64,000 nt of DNA from CBDEGU01 sp965238045 (GTDB lineage Bacteria; Acidobacteriota; Terriglobia; Bryobacterales; UBA6623): assembly GCA_965238045.1 (NCBI GenBank), contig CBDEGU010000010.1, positions 248,001 to 312,000 on the forward strand, in the 5' to 3' direction. Shown piece by piece: positions 15,224 through 23,055 of the stretch (position 1 is its first letter; each line of letters starts with the position of its first letter). A program made the position numbers and the translations under genes. The notes under the pieces are model-generated. The model did not search any database. It saw only the letters and a program-made list of their open reading frames with translations, and was not told the DNA's origin.

Positions 15224-16041
15224 CTCCTTTTGAAGCCGTCGCTGTTCTGTGCGGCGACCTCCGGTTCCTGGTTCCAGAGCCCTTTGCTGAAGTAGCGCTG
15301 AACGTGCGGCAACGATTCGGCGAATGCGCCGCGCGCCTTCATTCGCTCAATGTGGCTCACCCGGATTGCTAGGTACTGGCCGGCTAGCTCGATATCGTCG
15401 TCTGACACGACGACCTTTGACGCTTGCTTGAAGGCGGGTTTCTTGGCTCCCTTCCGCGATGGGTACGAAGCCCAGAAACGCTCAAACCAGCCAGGGTAAG
15501 AACCGTTCTTGGCTGGTCGAAATTCAACGCTTTTCACAGTGTATTTCTTATTCAACTTCTTAGGCGTCTCTAAGCCGTTGATATGAAGCTGTTTAGGTAT
15601 GTCTAGCGGTCCGGGTAATGGTCCGAATTCCGGACCGGTAGATATAGGTAGCGGTCCGCTCTCCGGACCGGTAGAACGGGGCTCTAGCGGCGCGGAAGTC
15701 GGACCGGTAGAATGGGGCTCTACTGGTACGGATTTGGGAATAGTAAAACGGTCGAAGCGCAACACCCGATACGTGGTCAGGCCGTGCCGGTTGCTCGCCC
15801 GTTCGACTTCAATAAACGGCTTCGGTGATAGACCTTCCAGCTCTTTGATTGCGCTCAGCATAGACTCTCGACGCATCCCAAGTTCTTCAGACAGTGCCCG
15901 CGTGGTAGCCCTGCAAGTACCCCGATCCGCGCCCTTCCATTCGACTCGCAAGAGCAGATAGACGTACACCTTGACCGCGTTCGCCGAGAGGCGCGGAAGG
16001 TGCTCCCGCAATCCCCTCCGCAGCATCAGAAAGCCGGGCAC
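15214..16041 (-). CDS. Replication initiator-like HTH protein
   Basis: The 275-residue product has an N-terminal winged helix (LSANAVKVYVYLLLRVEWK, ATTRALSEELGMRRESMLSAI), a low-complexity linker with repeated STGP units (residues about 110-150), and a C-terminal helical domain (YPGWFERFWASYPSRKGAKKPAFK). This is the domain order of RepA-type initiators and DnaD-like helicase loaders. It lies between the excisionase and primase genes in a leftward operon. The DNA encoding the linker carries three copies of a 13-base repeat, see 15630-15711. Confidence 0.7.
   Translation of the reverse strand: MPGFLMLRRGLREHLPRLSANAVKVYVYLLLRVEWKGADRGTCRATTRALSEELGMRRESMLSAIKELEGLSPKPFIEVERASNRHGLTTYRVLRFDRFTIPKSVPVEPHSTGPTSAPLEPRSTGPESGPLPISTGPEFGPLPGPLDIPKQLHINGLETPKKLNKKYTVKSVEFRPAKNGSYPGWFERFWASYPSRKGAKKPAFKQASKVVVSDDDIELAGQYLAIRVSHIERMKARGAFAESLPHVQRYFSKGLWNQEPEVAAQNSDGFKRSWE
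15630..15711. repeat. Iteron-like repeats inside the initiator gene
   Basis: YCGGACCGGTAGA occurs at 15630-15642, 15663-15675 and 15699-15711, spaced 33 and 36 bases apart. Inverted half-copies GGTCCG lie at 15608-15613, 15620-15625 and 15653-15658. The repeats also encode the STGP protein repeats, so they may have arisen as a coding expansion. As directly repeated sites within a rep gene they could be initiator-binding iterons at the origin. Confidence 0.5.
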
Positions 16042-16044
16042 GGT

Positions 16045-16356
16045 TCAAACCGCCTCCTCCCGGTGCATCTCAATAAGGGCGTCCAAGTCGCGAACGTCGA
16101 TGAGCACCCGGCGGATAACCCGACCATCCCGAGCACGCGGGCACGGCAATTTCACGGTCGGCAACGTACCAGCAAAGACAAGGTCGCGAGTTGTCCAGTA
16201 CGACAGCCCTAGGTAGCGACCAGCCGCGTGCAGGTCGAGCAGGCGGGGTGGGAGGGCGGCTTTACCCGCGTCCGTTGCCCCGCTATTCATGCGGGCTTCC
16301 GCGTCCGCTGCGCGTGTATTGGTATGGTCTGGGGTCGTTTCTGGATTGGTGGGCAT
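16045..16356 (-). CDS. AlpA/excisionase-like HTH protein
   Basis: The 103-residue product has a disordered N terminus and a MerR/AlpA-like helix-turn-helix (LLDLHAAGRYLGLSYWTTRDL then VFAGTLPTVKLPC, VLIDVRDLDALIEMH). That is the usual pattern of excisionases and element regulators: a helix that starts with a hydroxyl-rich turn, then a beta wing. It is the first gene of the leftward replication operon (3 bases before the initiator gene), back to back with the integrase operon. It likely controls excision and switches on the operon. Confidence 0.8.
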   Translation of the reverse strand: MPTNPETTPDHTNTRAADAEARMNSGATDAGKAALPPRLLDLHAAGRYLGLSYWTTRDLVFAGTLPTVKLPCPRARDGRVIRRVLIDVRDLDALIEMHREEAV

Positions 16357-16375
16357 TGACTTCCTCTAGTGTTCA

Positions 16376-17422
16376 GTGTTATCGTACATCAGAATCAATA
16401 TGACGTTAAATATGAGACCGGACGCAACGCACACCCAAGCAAAAGTCGCCGGAATCGCCATTGAGGGAGCGGACCTTGCGGTCCGCGCAGATCGTCATCT
16501 TTCATACCTGGTCCCGAGTGAGATCGCCGTCGTTTCTGCAAGCGAATTACGAAGTCCGGTGATTACTAAACCCGGCCCGAAATGGCTTGCATGGCCGTGG
16601 GTCAAAGATGACGGCCAGGTTCTTACCTATAGGTGGGTTGATCTCGATCGCGTCTCCCCTCGTAAGGGGAAATGCCTTGAGGCATTCATCCGGCTAGCGG
16701 GCGTCCGGGCAGACGGGTTTCCACAGGCAGTTTTGGGTTTTGCGAAACGCTGGGGTCCGCTCGAAATCTGCAAACATCGCAAGCCTCAAAACCACAGCGA
16801 TCCAGTCTACCCGCCCTGCGGGAGCAGCAGAATGGGTAGCGGCGGCATGGGCACTGAACCGGTTGAAGCATGGCGAAGGTACTCCCGGCAGTTACGGGCC
16901 ATCCTGCGGGTTGCCGCGAACCTCTATCAGGGGAGGCCCGGCGATAGGGCGGACTGGGCCAATGTCGAGCGAGGCGAACCAGAGGGAATCTCCGCAGAAG
17001 ACCGCCATTACTGGGGTCCGGGAAAGATTGCCGGGAAGCTTATTCACGAGCGGCAGACAATCGCACTGGCCCTGAGACAATGGTTCCGCTATGGCCAAGT
17101 CGGGTTGTCACCGCAGTGGCTCATGCGGCGAGATACGAAGGAACACTGGTTTGAGATTCAGACAGAGTATTGGGGGTTGACCGGGAGGCTGGCGGTCGAT
17201 TTGGCGGCCGCGCTCTGCTCACCAAATGGACTATATCGCTGCGCTGGCTGCGGTCGACCCTTCACCCCGGAGTCCAGAAAACGTTCACGCGACCGCGAGA
17301 AGTGGTGCGATTCACAGGAATGCAAGCTAGAGCAGGATCGCCGGAACTCCAGGAGGTACTACGTCCGGAAGTCCGAGGCAAAACCGAAGCAACGCAAGAC
17401 AGCCAAGAAAGGAGAAGCCTGA
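16376..17422 (+). CDS. Unknown protein with C-terminal CxxC zinc finger
   Basis: The 348-residue product ends with a CGNR-like zinc finger (YRCAGCGRPFTPESRKRSRD followed by WCDSQECKL and a basic RRNSRRYYVRK tail). The N-terminal 270 residues were not recognised. Several start codons are possible (16376, 16400, 16412) and none has a clear RBS. It directly precedes the integrase gene with no gap, so the two are probably one transcript, and it may be a DNA-binding regulator of integration. Confidence 0.65.
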   Translation: MLSYIRINMTLNMRPDATHTQAKVAGIAIEGADLAVRADRHLSYLVPSEIAVVSASELRSPVITKPGPKWLAWPWVKDDGQVLTYRWVDLDRVSPRKGKCLEAFIRLAGVRADGFPQAVLGFAKRWGPLEICKHRKPQNHSDPVYPPCGSSRMGSGGMGTEPVEAWRRYSRQLRAILRVAANLYQGRPGDRADWANVERGEPEGISAEDRHYWGPGKIAGKLIHERQTIALALRQWFRYGQVGLSPQWLMRRDTKEHWFEIQTEYWGLTGRLAVDLAAALCSPNGLYRCAGCGRPFTPESRKRSRDREKWCDSQECKLEQDRRNSRRYYVRKSEAKPKQRKTAKKGEA

Positions 17423-18610
17423 ATGGGATCAATCTATCGGCGAAAGTGGAAGGACAAAAACGGCAACGTCCGGGAGTCCGATGTTTACTGGATCAAGTAC
17501 TACAGCGATGGCCGGCCGATGCGGGAAAGCTCGGAAGGCACGAAGGAATCCGACGCGAGGAAACTCCTCAAGCTCCGCGAAGGGGAAGTAGTTAAGGGCG
17601 TGCCCGTCATGCCGAAGCGGGTTCGCTTTAGCGAGCTGGCGGAAGACGTTGTGAATGACTACAGGGTGAACGGGAGGCGCTCGCTCCGAGACTTGGAAAT
17701 GCGGCTTCGCCGTCACGTGCTGCCGTTCTTCGGACACCGCCGGGCCGCGTCCATCTCCAAGGCCGACGTGAACCGATTCATCTTGAAGCGCCTAGGGGAA
17801 GGCGCATCCAACGGCGAGATCAACCGCGAATTGGCCCATGTCAAGAGAGCATTTTCTCTCGCCATTGATGACGAGAAAGTACTGCATCAGCCCAAGGTGT
17901 CGATGCTGCAAGAAAACAACGTTCGGAAAGGATTCTTCGAGCGGGAGCAATTCGACGCGGTACGGCGCTGCCTGCCCGAACATCTTCGGCGCGTCCTCAC
18001 CTTCGCCTACGTCACGGCGTGGCGCGTGCCTAGCGAGGTGCTCACGCTCAAGTGGAGCCAAGTAGACTTCCGGGGCGCGACTGTTTCCCTGGAGCCCGGC
18101 ACGACCAAGAATGACGAGGGCCGCGTGTTTCCGTTCACTGACGAACTACGGGACGCCCTCACAGAGCAGCGCCGGTTCACCGATGAAACACAGCGACGAC
18201 TCCGCGCCGTCATTCCGTGGGTGTTCCATCGAGCCGACGGGAAGCGCATTGTGGGCTTCCGTAAGGCATGGGCGCGCGCCTGCTACAACGCCGGTCTGCC
18301 CTGCCACGTCGAGACCGAGACAGGGAAGGACGGCAAGGTCCGAATCAAGAAAATTCAAGCCGTCCACATACCGCATGATCTCCGGAGAAGCGGCGTGCGT
18401 AACTTGGTTAGGGCCGGTGTTTCCGAGACGGTCGCTATGACTTTGTCCGGCCACAAGACCCGCTCCGTTTTCGACCGATACAACATCGTCAGTGAGGCCG
18501 ACCTGAAAGACGCGGCCCGGCGTCTCGACGCGTTCCAAACCGGCCCGGCCGCAAATACGGGCACGAATGCGGGCACAATGACGGCTTCCGCTGCGAGAGT
18601 GAAAAGCTAA
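17423..18610 (+). CDS. int: Tyrosine recombinase, element integrase
   Basis: The 395-residue protein has an N-terminal SAM-like arm (RVRFSELAEDVVNDYRVNGR, RLRRHVLPFFGHRRAASISK) and a C-terminal catalytic domain. The catalytic residues are seen in order: Arg in TAWRVPSEVLTLKW, His-x-x-Arg in IPHDLRRSGVRNL, His in LSGHKTRSV and Tyr in FDRYNI. It starts right after the stop of the preceding gene and ends 13 bases before the tRNA-Thr gene. It should integrate the element into the 3' part of that tRNA gene. Confidence 0.93.
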   Translation: MGSIYRRKWKDKNGNVRESDVYWIKYYSDGRPMRESSEGTKESDARKLLKLREGEVVKGVPVMPKRVRFSELAEDVVNDYRVNGRRSLRDLEMRLRRHVLPFFGHRRAASISKADVNRFILKRLGEGASNGEINRELAHVKRAFSLAIDDEKVLHQPKVSMLQENNVRKGFFEREQFDAVRRCLPEHLRRVLTFAYVTAWRVPSEVLTLKWSQVDFRGATVSLEPGTTKNDEGRVFPFTDELRDALTEQRRFTDETQRRLRAVIPWVFHRADGKRIVGFRKAWARACYNAGLPCHVETETGKDGKVRIKKIQAVHIPHDLRRSGVRNLVRAGVSETVAMTLSGHKTRSVFDRYNIVSEADLKDAARRLDAFQTGPAANTGTNAGTMTASAARVKS

Positions 18611-18623
18611 GTTGTTGAAAGAA

Positions 18624-18699
18624 TGGAGCCACGGGTCGGAGTCGAACCGACGACCTGCGGTTTACGAAACCGCTGCTCTGCCAACTGAGCTACCGTGGC
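18624..18699 (-). tRNA. tRNA-Thr (anticodon CGT)
   Basis: The minus strand folds into a complete cloverleaf of 76 bases: acceptor GCCACGG paired with CCGTGGC, D arm around AGCTCAGTTGGCAGAGC, anticodon stem GCGGT/ACCGC enclosing loop TTTCGTAAA (anticodon CGT, reads ACG), T arm GTCGG TTCGACT CCGAC, and an encoded CCA. The integrase gene lies beside its 3' end, so this gene is the likely attachment site. Confidence 0.95.
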
Positions 18700-19062
18700 C
18701 TTCGAGGGCTTACTGTACCAGTATTTTACCAGGGCGAGCCGCGCCACGCCCGCGGCAATTCTCTCACTCTTGGAGTGAAAACCCGCCCGACCCGAACCCG
18801 CATTTCTCACCACGTGGCGACCGAAGCGCATGAGAGGCCCGCCATTCCTTCGTTGCGCTTGCTCGCCGTGCTCAACGTACTGTCAAGTACGCCTGCGCTC
18901 GTCAAGCGGCACGCGCCTCCCGCTGACGTGCCTCTCACGCACTTCGCCCCTCCACTTCACCGGGCCACGTGGTGAGAAAAGCGGGCTAAGCCCGCTTCTC
19001 CGCCCCTTCTCCCGCACCCGCCGGCAAGCTCCCATGGCGTGCGCGCTTGCCATAATGGGTCC
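18700..19062. other. Intergenic region holding a hairpin repeat
   Basis: The 363-base gap between the tRNA gene and the amidohydrolase gene is mostly filled by hairpin repeat copy 1 (18797-18985). A short palindrome (AGCGGGCTAAGCCCGCT, 18980-18996) follows it. The amidohydrolase promoter is not clear. Confidence 0.6.
18797..18985. repeat. Hairpin repeat, copy 1 (MITE/REPIN-like)
   Basis: The element is about 190 bases with terminal inverted repeats: CCCGCATTTCTCACCACGTG at the left and its near-complement (CACGTGGTGAGAAAAGCGGG) at the right. A second inner pair is GAGAGGC and GCCTCTC. The middle carries CTTCGTTGCGCTTGCTCGCC and GTACTGTCAAGTACG. No coding frame is convincing. A second copy is at 19964-20152 and partial copies are at 51361-51500 (inverted) and 57750-57830. 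Confidence 0.8.
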
Positions 19063-19923
19063 ATGCTCGTCATCGACACGCACGCGCATCTGTACTCGCC
19101 CGATGAAACGCGTTACCCGCCCCGGCCCAATCCCGCCCGCCCGCCGCAAGGCACCGGAACCATCGAGCACCTGCGGCGCGAGATGAAGAGCAACGGCGTC
19201 GACGGCATCTGCGCCGTCCAGGTCGGAGGGTTCTACCGCTTCGACAACCGTTTTATCTGCGATGTGTCCAAGGCGCATCCCGATTGGATCGCGGGGATTT
19301 GCACGTTTGATCCCAACGATCCGCACAGCCCCGGACTTCTCGCCCAGTTTGCCCGCGACTACGGCATCCGCGGGATGCGAAGCGTCGTCGCCGCCGGCCG
19401 CCAGCTTGATCATCCGGGCGTGCGCGCGCTGTGGAAAACCGCGCTTGCAAACGATATCGTGATCAACTTGCTGATCGGCCACGAGTTGGCCGGCCAGGCC
19501 AGCCGTCTGCTGGCGGACTTCCCCGAACTGCCCGTCGCCCTCGACCACACTCTGGGACTCCGGACCGGCGGGCCGGTCAAGGAAACATTAGCGGCGCTGC
19601 GAACCCTCGCGCGGCACAAGAACTGTCACACGAAAATCTCTTTCATCGCCAACGGCCCGCAAGGCTGTGCCGGCGGCTATCCGTGCCAGAGCTTCCACTC
19701 CGTTGTGATGGACGTCATTGATCTTTTCGGCCCCGAGCGCTGTGCCTGGGGCGCCCATTTCCCGCTAGAAAAATTCTCGCCCGCGCTTACCTACGCCCAG
19801 CACCTGCGCATCTTCAGCGAAGTGCTCCCGCTCTCGAGCGAAGCCAGGGCGGCCATACTGGGCGGCACCGCCCGTCGTCTCTATTTCCGGGGAACCAATC
19901 TCCAAGACCGCAACGCGCCCTAA
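19063..19923 (+). CDS. Amidohydrolase family protein (TIM barrel)
   Basis: The 286-residue product starts at the ATG at 19063 with MLVIDTHAHLY, the HxH metal motif (H7, H9) of amidohydrolase-2 enzymes. Further metal or active-site positions are in DHTLGLRTGG and CAWGAHFPLEKFSP, the latter a variant of the usual GSDFP motif with His-Phe-Pro. The length fits the family of decarboxylases and lactone hydrolases such as LigI/2-pyrone-4,6-dicarboxylate hydrolase relatives. The substrate is unknown. The gene lies between two direct copies of the hairpin repeat. Confidence 0.82.
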   Translation: MLVIDTHAHLYSPDETRYPPRPNPARPPQGTGTIEHLRREMKSNGVDGICAVQVGGFYRFDNRFICDVSKAHPDWIAGICTFDPNDPHSPGLLAQFARDYGIRGMRSVVAAGRQLDHPGVRALWKTALANDIVINLLIGHELAGQASRLLADFPELPVALDHTLGLRTGGPVKETLAALRTLARHKNCHTKISFIANGPQGCAGGYPCQSFHSVVMDVIDLFGPERCAWGAHFPLEKFSPALTYAQHLRIFSEVLPLSSEARAAILGGTARRLYFRGTNLQDRNAP

Positions 19924-19963
19924 TCGCGTGCGCTAGCGGGTGCGCGTCGCCGCCCCATGCCCG

Positions 19964-20152
19964 ACCTAGCCCGCATTTCTCACCACCTGACGACCGAAGC
20001 ACGCAATAGGCCCGCCAGTACTTCGTTGCGCTTGCTCGCCGTGCTCAACGTACTGTCAAGTACGCCTGCGCTCGTCAAGCGGCGCGCGCCTCGTACTGAC
20101 GGGCCTCTCACGCACTTCGCTTCGTCACGTGGTGAGAAAAGCGACCTAGGCC
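19964..20152. repeat. Hairpin repeat, copy 2
   Basis: This copy has the same layout as copy 1, in the same orientation, with about 85-90 percent identity by eye. The left end is CCCGCATTTCTCACCAC and the right end is GTGGTGAGAAAAGCG. The outer flank ends CCTAG / CCTAGG on both sides. Its right end overlaps the stop codon of the downstream PLP-enzyme gene. Confidence 0.8.
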
Positions 20153-21384
20153 AAGGCTCGCAGCAACCGCCCGATATCCTCCTGGTTGCTGAACACTGAT
20201 GGCGAAATCCTCATTTTGTTGCCAAAGCGCATCGCCACATGCACGCCGGCGGCTCGCAACTTTTTCATTGTCTCCGCGGGGTTGCTCGCGCGAAAAACGA
20301 CGATGGGGCTTTCGTTGCCTTTCGGCGTAATCGAGGGATATCCCATGGCGGGCAACTCCTCGTGCAGCCGCTGAGTCAGTGTCCGTACGTGAGCGCGTAT
20401 ATTCGGCACACCGAGTTGGTGGATATATTTCAGGCTCTCCAGCGCGCAGATCGCGCCCTCGTACGACGGATAGCTCACCTCATAACATCGGGGCCCTGGT
20501 CTGGGCTGGAACGTGATATCGTCCTCCGCCGGACTGGAACCCTCGACCCACGGGGCGTAGTGGAATCGAACCCCGCCAGAGTGTTGCGTGGGCTTGACGA
20601 CCGTGTTTTGCAGGTCCTTTCTCACGTAGAAAAACCCGAACCCCTTCACGCCCATCAGCCACTTGTAAGTAGAACAGGCGGCGAAGTCAATCCCCATCGC
20701 CCGGACATCGATCGGCACCGCTCCGGCCGCCTGAATGATATCGGCGTAGAGGTACGCTCCATGGGCGTGGGCGAGATCGCTGAGCGCCTTCACCTCGGAA
20801 AGATATCCGTTGACGTTAGAAACCAAGGTGATGGAGATCAGCCTCGTATTGCCGTCCACGGCCCGTTCCATGTCGCCTAAATCGATCCGCCAGTCACGAT
20901 TCTTGACCACGCGCAGGTCGAGACCTTCCCGCTGCCGCATCTTGTAGTTATAAAGAGCCGCCGTGTAGTGCAGATCGTTCGTGACAACATTGCCCCCGGC
21001 CAGCGTCTCACGCATGCCGTTGAGCAGATTGCTCTCCGACTCGATCGTGCTCCGCGCGAAAGCGATTTCCGATGGCTTGGCGTTGATCAGCCCCGCGAAC
21101 AGGTTCTTGGCTTCGTCGCGAGGCTCCACCCACGAGGGCCACCACGGCTCGCCGACTTCATGAGTCGCCCAATCGATGTAGCGATGCAGCGCGGCGGAAG
21201 AATGCACATTCAGCGGATGCGAGGAAGCACAGTCGAGATAGGCGGCCGTTCTCGCTCTGGGAAAATCGCCGCGCACGGCGCTGAAGTCAGGCGCCCCCGC
21301 CGCCGAACTCGATGACGGGTCCGCCGCCGCCTTCGCCCCGGATGCCGCCACTGCCGTCGCTGTTAAGAATTGACGCCGGTTCAT
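20146..21384 (-). CDS. Aminotransferase class V (cysteine desulfurase-like), Tat-exported
   Basis: The 412-residue protein starts at the ATG at 21384 with MNRRQFLTATAVAAS, a twin-arginine signal; a longer frame to 21558 adds an unlikely tail. It has the fold-type I PLP layout: Asp215 in YLYADIIQAAG, Gln/His positions near it, and the Schiff-base Lys241 in CSTYKWLMGVKGFGFFYV. The family includes cysteine desulfurases and isopenicillin-N epimerases; the epimerase-like group without the catalytic Cys loop fits better. Export by Tat of such an enzyme is known in Acidobacteria but its substrate is not. Single gene. Confidence 0.85.
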   Translation of the reverse strand: MNRRQFLTATAVAASGAKAAADPSSSSAAGAPDFSAVRGDFPRARTAAYLDCASSHPLNVHSSAALHRYIDWATHEVGEPWWPSWVEPRDEAKNLFAGLINAKPSEIAFARSTIESESNLLNGMRETLAGGNVVTNDLHYTAALYNYKMRQREGLDLRVVKNRDWRIDLGDMERAVDGNTRLISITLVSNVNGYLSEVKALSDLAHAHGAYLYADIIQAAGAVPIDVRAMGIDFAACSTYKWLMGVKGFGFFYVRKDLQNTVVKPTQHSGGVRFHYAPWVEGSSPAEDDITFQPRPGPRCYEVSYPSYEGAICALESLKYIHQLGVPNIRAHVRTLTQRLHEELPAMGYPSITPKGNESPIVVFRASNPAETMKKLRAAGVHVAMRFGNKMRISPSVFSNQEDIGRLLRALA

Positions 21385-21672
21385 AAGTCTCCTCCCGCGG
21401 CTCCCGTTAGAAGGGCTGGGCGGCTGGTGCGCCACCTCCCGGCATCGTAAGCCAGATCCGCCAAGGGCTCGCTCGCCCCGCCGGGATATCAGCGATCCTC
21501 GGGCGCCTGGGCCAATTGTACCGCTGAACCTATCATCGCCGCCGGGAAGAAATGCCACGTCCGCGGCCAGCTCTGGGGTAGAATCGAAACATTCCGCGCC
21601 GCCGCCTGCTCACCCGGTGGCCGCAGCTCGTGTGGCGAGCGAGGCCAAGAGCGCCATACGCGGGAGAAGTTC

Positions 21673-22965
21673 ATGCTCTATAGCCGCCGTCACTTTATGG
21701 GAGCCGCCGCGGGAACATTCGCCGGCGCGTCCTCGCCGCGAGGATGCAACCTGTCCCAACCGGCGGCCAGCGAAAGCTCCCGAACCGCGCCGTCCCCTGT
21801 CACTTCGCCGGCACACCGTTCGGGCCTCAAGATTACAGGCGTCAAGACCACCTTCCTTGAAGCCGACTGGGGGCCCTGGCAGCGCCGCTGGCTGCTGGTT
21901 CGCGTCGATACCGATCAGGGCATTTCTGGTTACGGAGAGGCCGCCCTCGCCACCGAGCAAGTCAAGTCCCACGTGCATGGCTACCAGGATCTTCTCATCG
22001 GGGAAGACCCAACGAATGTCGAGGCCCTGTTTCGCAAGATGGTCACGCGGGCCTACGCCGGTTTTACCGCGTCTCACTTTGACGGCGGCCTCGCCATCCA
22101 TGCGGTCAGCGGCATCGAGACCGCCCTGTGGGATCTCGCCGGCAAGGCCGCGGGCCTGCCCGTCTACAAGCTTCTCGGCGGCCGCCATCGCGACCGCGTC
22201 CGGCTTTATGCCTGCGTGGGCTTCCTCGACACCTATCTGGAGATGGAGGACGTCTACAAGAAATTGGGCATCACCTGTCTCAAGTTCGACATCACCCCAG
22301 TCGCCATCGCCGATCTTCCTGGCGGCACGATGGACCAGCACCTGACGCGAAAAGGGCTCCGCGAGATTGTCGCACTGCTGGAGAAGATCCGCGCCCGCGT
22401 GGGCGACGACATCGAAGTCGCCGTCGAAGCCCGCTGCGGAACCGTCGCCAACGCTCTGCGCTTCGTCAAGGCCGTCGAGCCGTTCGATCTAACCTGGGTC
22501 GAAGATCCCATCCCGCCGACCGATATCGAAGGCTGGGTGAGCCTCACCGCCGCAACGCCGGTGCCCATCCTGACCGGCGAGGGTTTGCATCTCCGGCACG
22601 AGTTTCTCGACTACTTTCGCCGAGGGGCGATGAATATCGCGGCGCCGGACTTCCAGGTCTGCGGAGGTTTGGCCGAAGGCAAGAAAATCTGCGAGATGGC
22701 GGATCTGCATCACATGCTGGCATCTCCTCACAACGCCGCCAGCGCCGTCGGCATTGCCGCCGCCGTGCACGCCTGCGCGGCGATCCCGAATCTGCTGGCG
22801 CTCGAGTTCCACGCCATGCCTCAATGGGACCGCATCCTGAGCGGATTCCGCCCGCGCATCGCCGATGGCTTCATTGAAGTGCCCGAAGGCCCAGGACTAG
22901 GCATCGAACTCGACGAGGATGAGACACGGAAATACATGCCGGAAGGCGAGACGTTCTTTGAATAG
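21673..22965 (+). CDS. Mandelate racemase/muconate lactonizing enzyme family, Tat-exported
   Basis: The 430-residue protein starts with MLYSRRHFMGAAAGTFAGAS, a twin-arginine signal. The enolase-superfamily barrel shows metal ligands E252 (VEARCG), E277 (WVEDPIPP) and E303 (LTGEGL), and His353 in SPHNAAS as acid/base. The second-strand motif is LKFD (K204, D206), not the usual KxK. The family catalyses dehydration or racemisation of acid sugars and related acids; the substrate is not determined. It is followed by a sulfatase gene 90 bases later in the same direction, so a secreted sugar-degrading cluster is likely. Confidence 0.88.
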   Translation: MLYSRRHFMGAAAGTFAGASSPRGCNLSQPAASESSRTAPSPVTSPAHRSGLKITGVKTTFLEADWGPWQRRWLLVRVDTDQGISGYGEAALATEQVKSHVHGYQDLLIGEDPTNVEALFRKMVTRAYAGFTASHFDGGLAIHAVSGIETALWDLAGKAAGLPVYKLLGGRHRDRVRLYACVGFLDTYLEMEDVYKKLGITCLKFDITPVAIADLPGGTMDQHLTRKGLREIVALLEKIRARVGDDIEVAVEARCGTVANALRFVKAVEPFDLTWVEDPIPPTDIEGWVSLTAATPVPILTGEGLHLRHEFLDYFRRGAMNIAAPDFQVCGGLAEGKKICEMADLHHMLASPHNAASAVGIAAAVHACAAIPNLLALEFHAMPQWDRILSGFRPRIADGFIEVPEGPGLGIELDEDETRKYMPEGETFFE

Positions 22966-23055
22966 TTCCGTGCAAGCGCCGCCTTCGGTCCCGAAGCCAG
23001 CACGAGGGCCAGCCCCGAAGTCAGCAGCGCGGCCAAACATCCGAAGGAGCATCCA

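Larger units (their letters stand above)
3384..18623. mobile_element. Integrative element at tRNA-Thr, satellite-like
   Basis: A tyrosine integrase gene ends 13 bases from the 3' end of a tRNA-Thr gene, the usual arrangement of a tRNA-integrated element. Inward of it lie an AlpA-like excisionase, a replication initiator, a CHC2 primase, a RecA-like ATPase, a TOPRIM protein, a terminase-small-subunit-like gene and a nuclease remnant, then cargo. The genes look lower in GC than the flanks. No capsid, tail, portal or conjugation gene is seen. The right end is well placed by the tRNA. The left end is uncertain: no second copy of the tRNA 3' end was found by eye, and 3384 is only where foreign-looking genes begin. 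Confidence 0.6.

Noticed and set aside
15600..15740. Possible CRISPR-like array
   Set aside because: Only three 13-base repeats with 20-base spacing, within a coding gene and in frame with protein repeats; no leader and no cas genes anywhere in the window.
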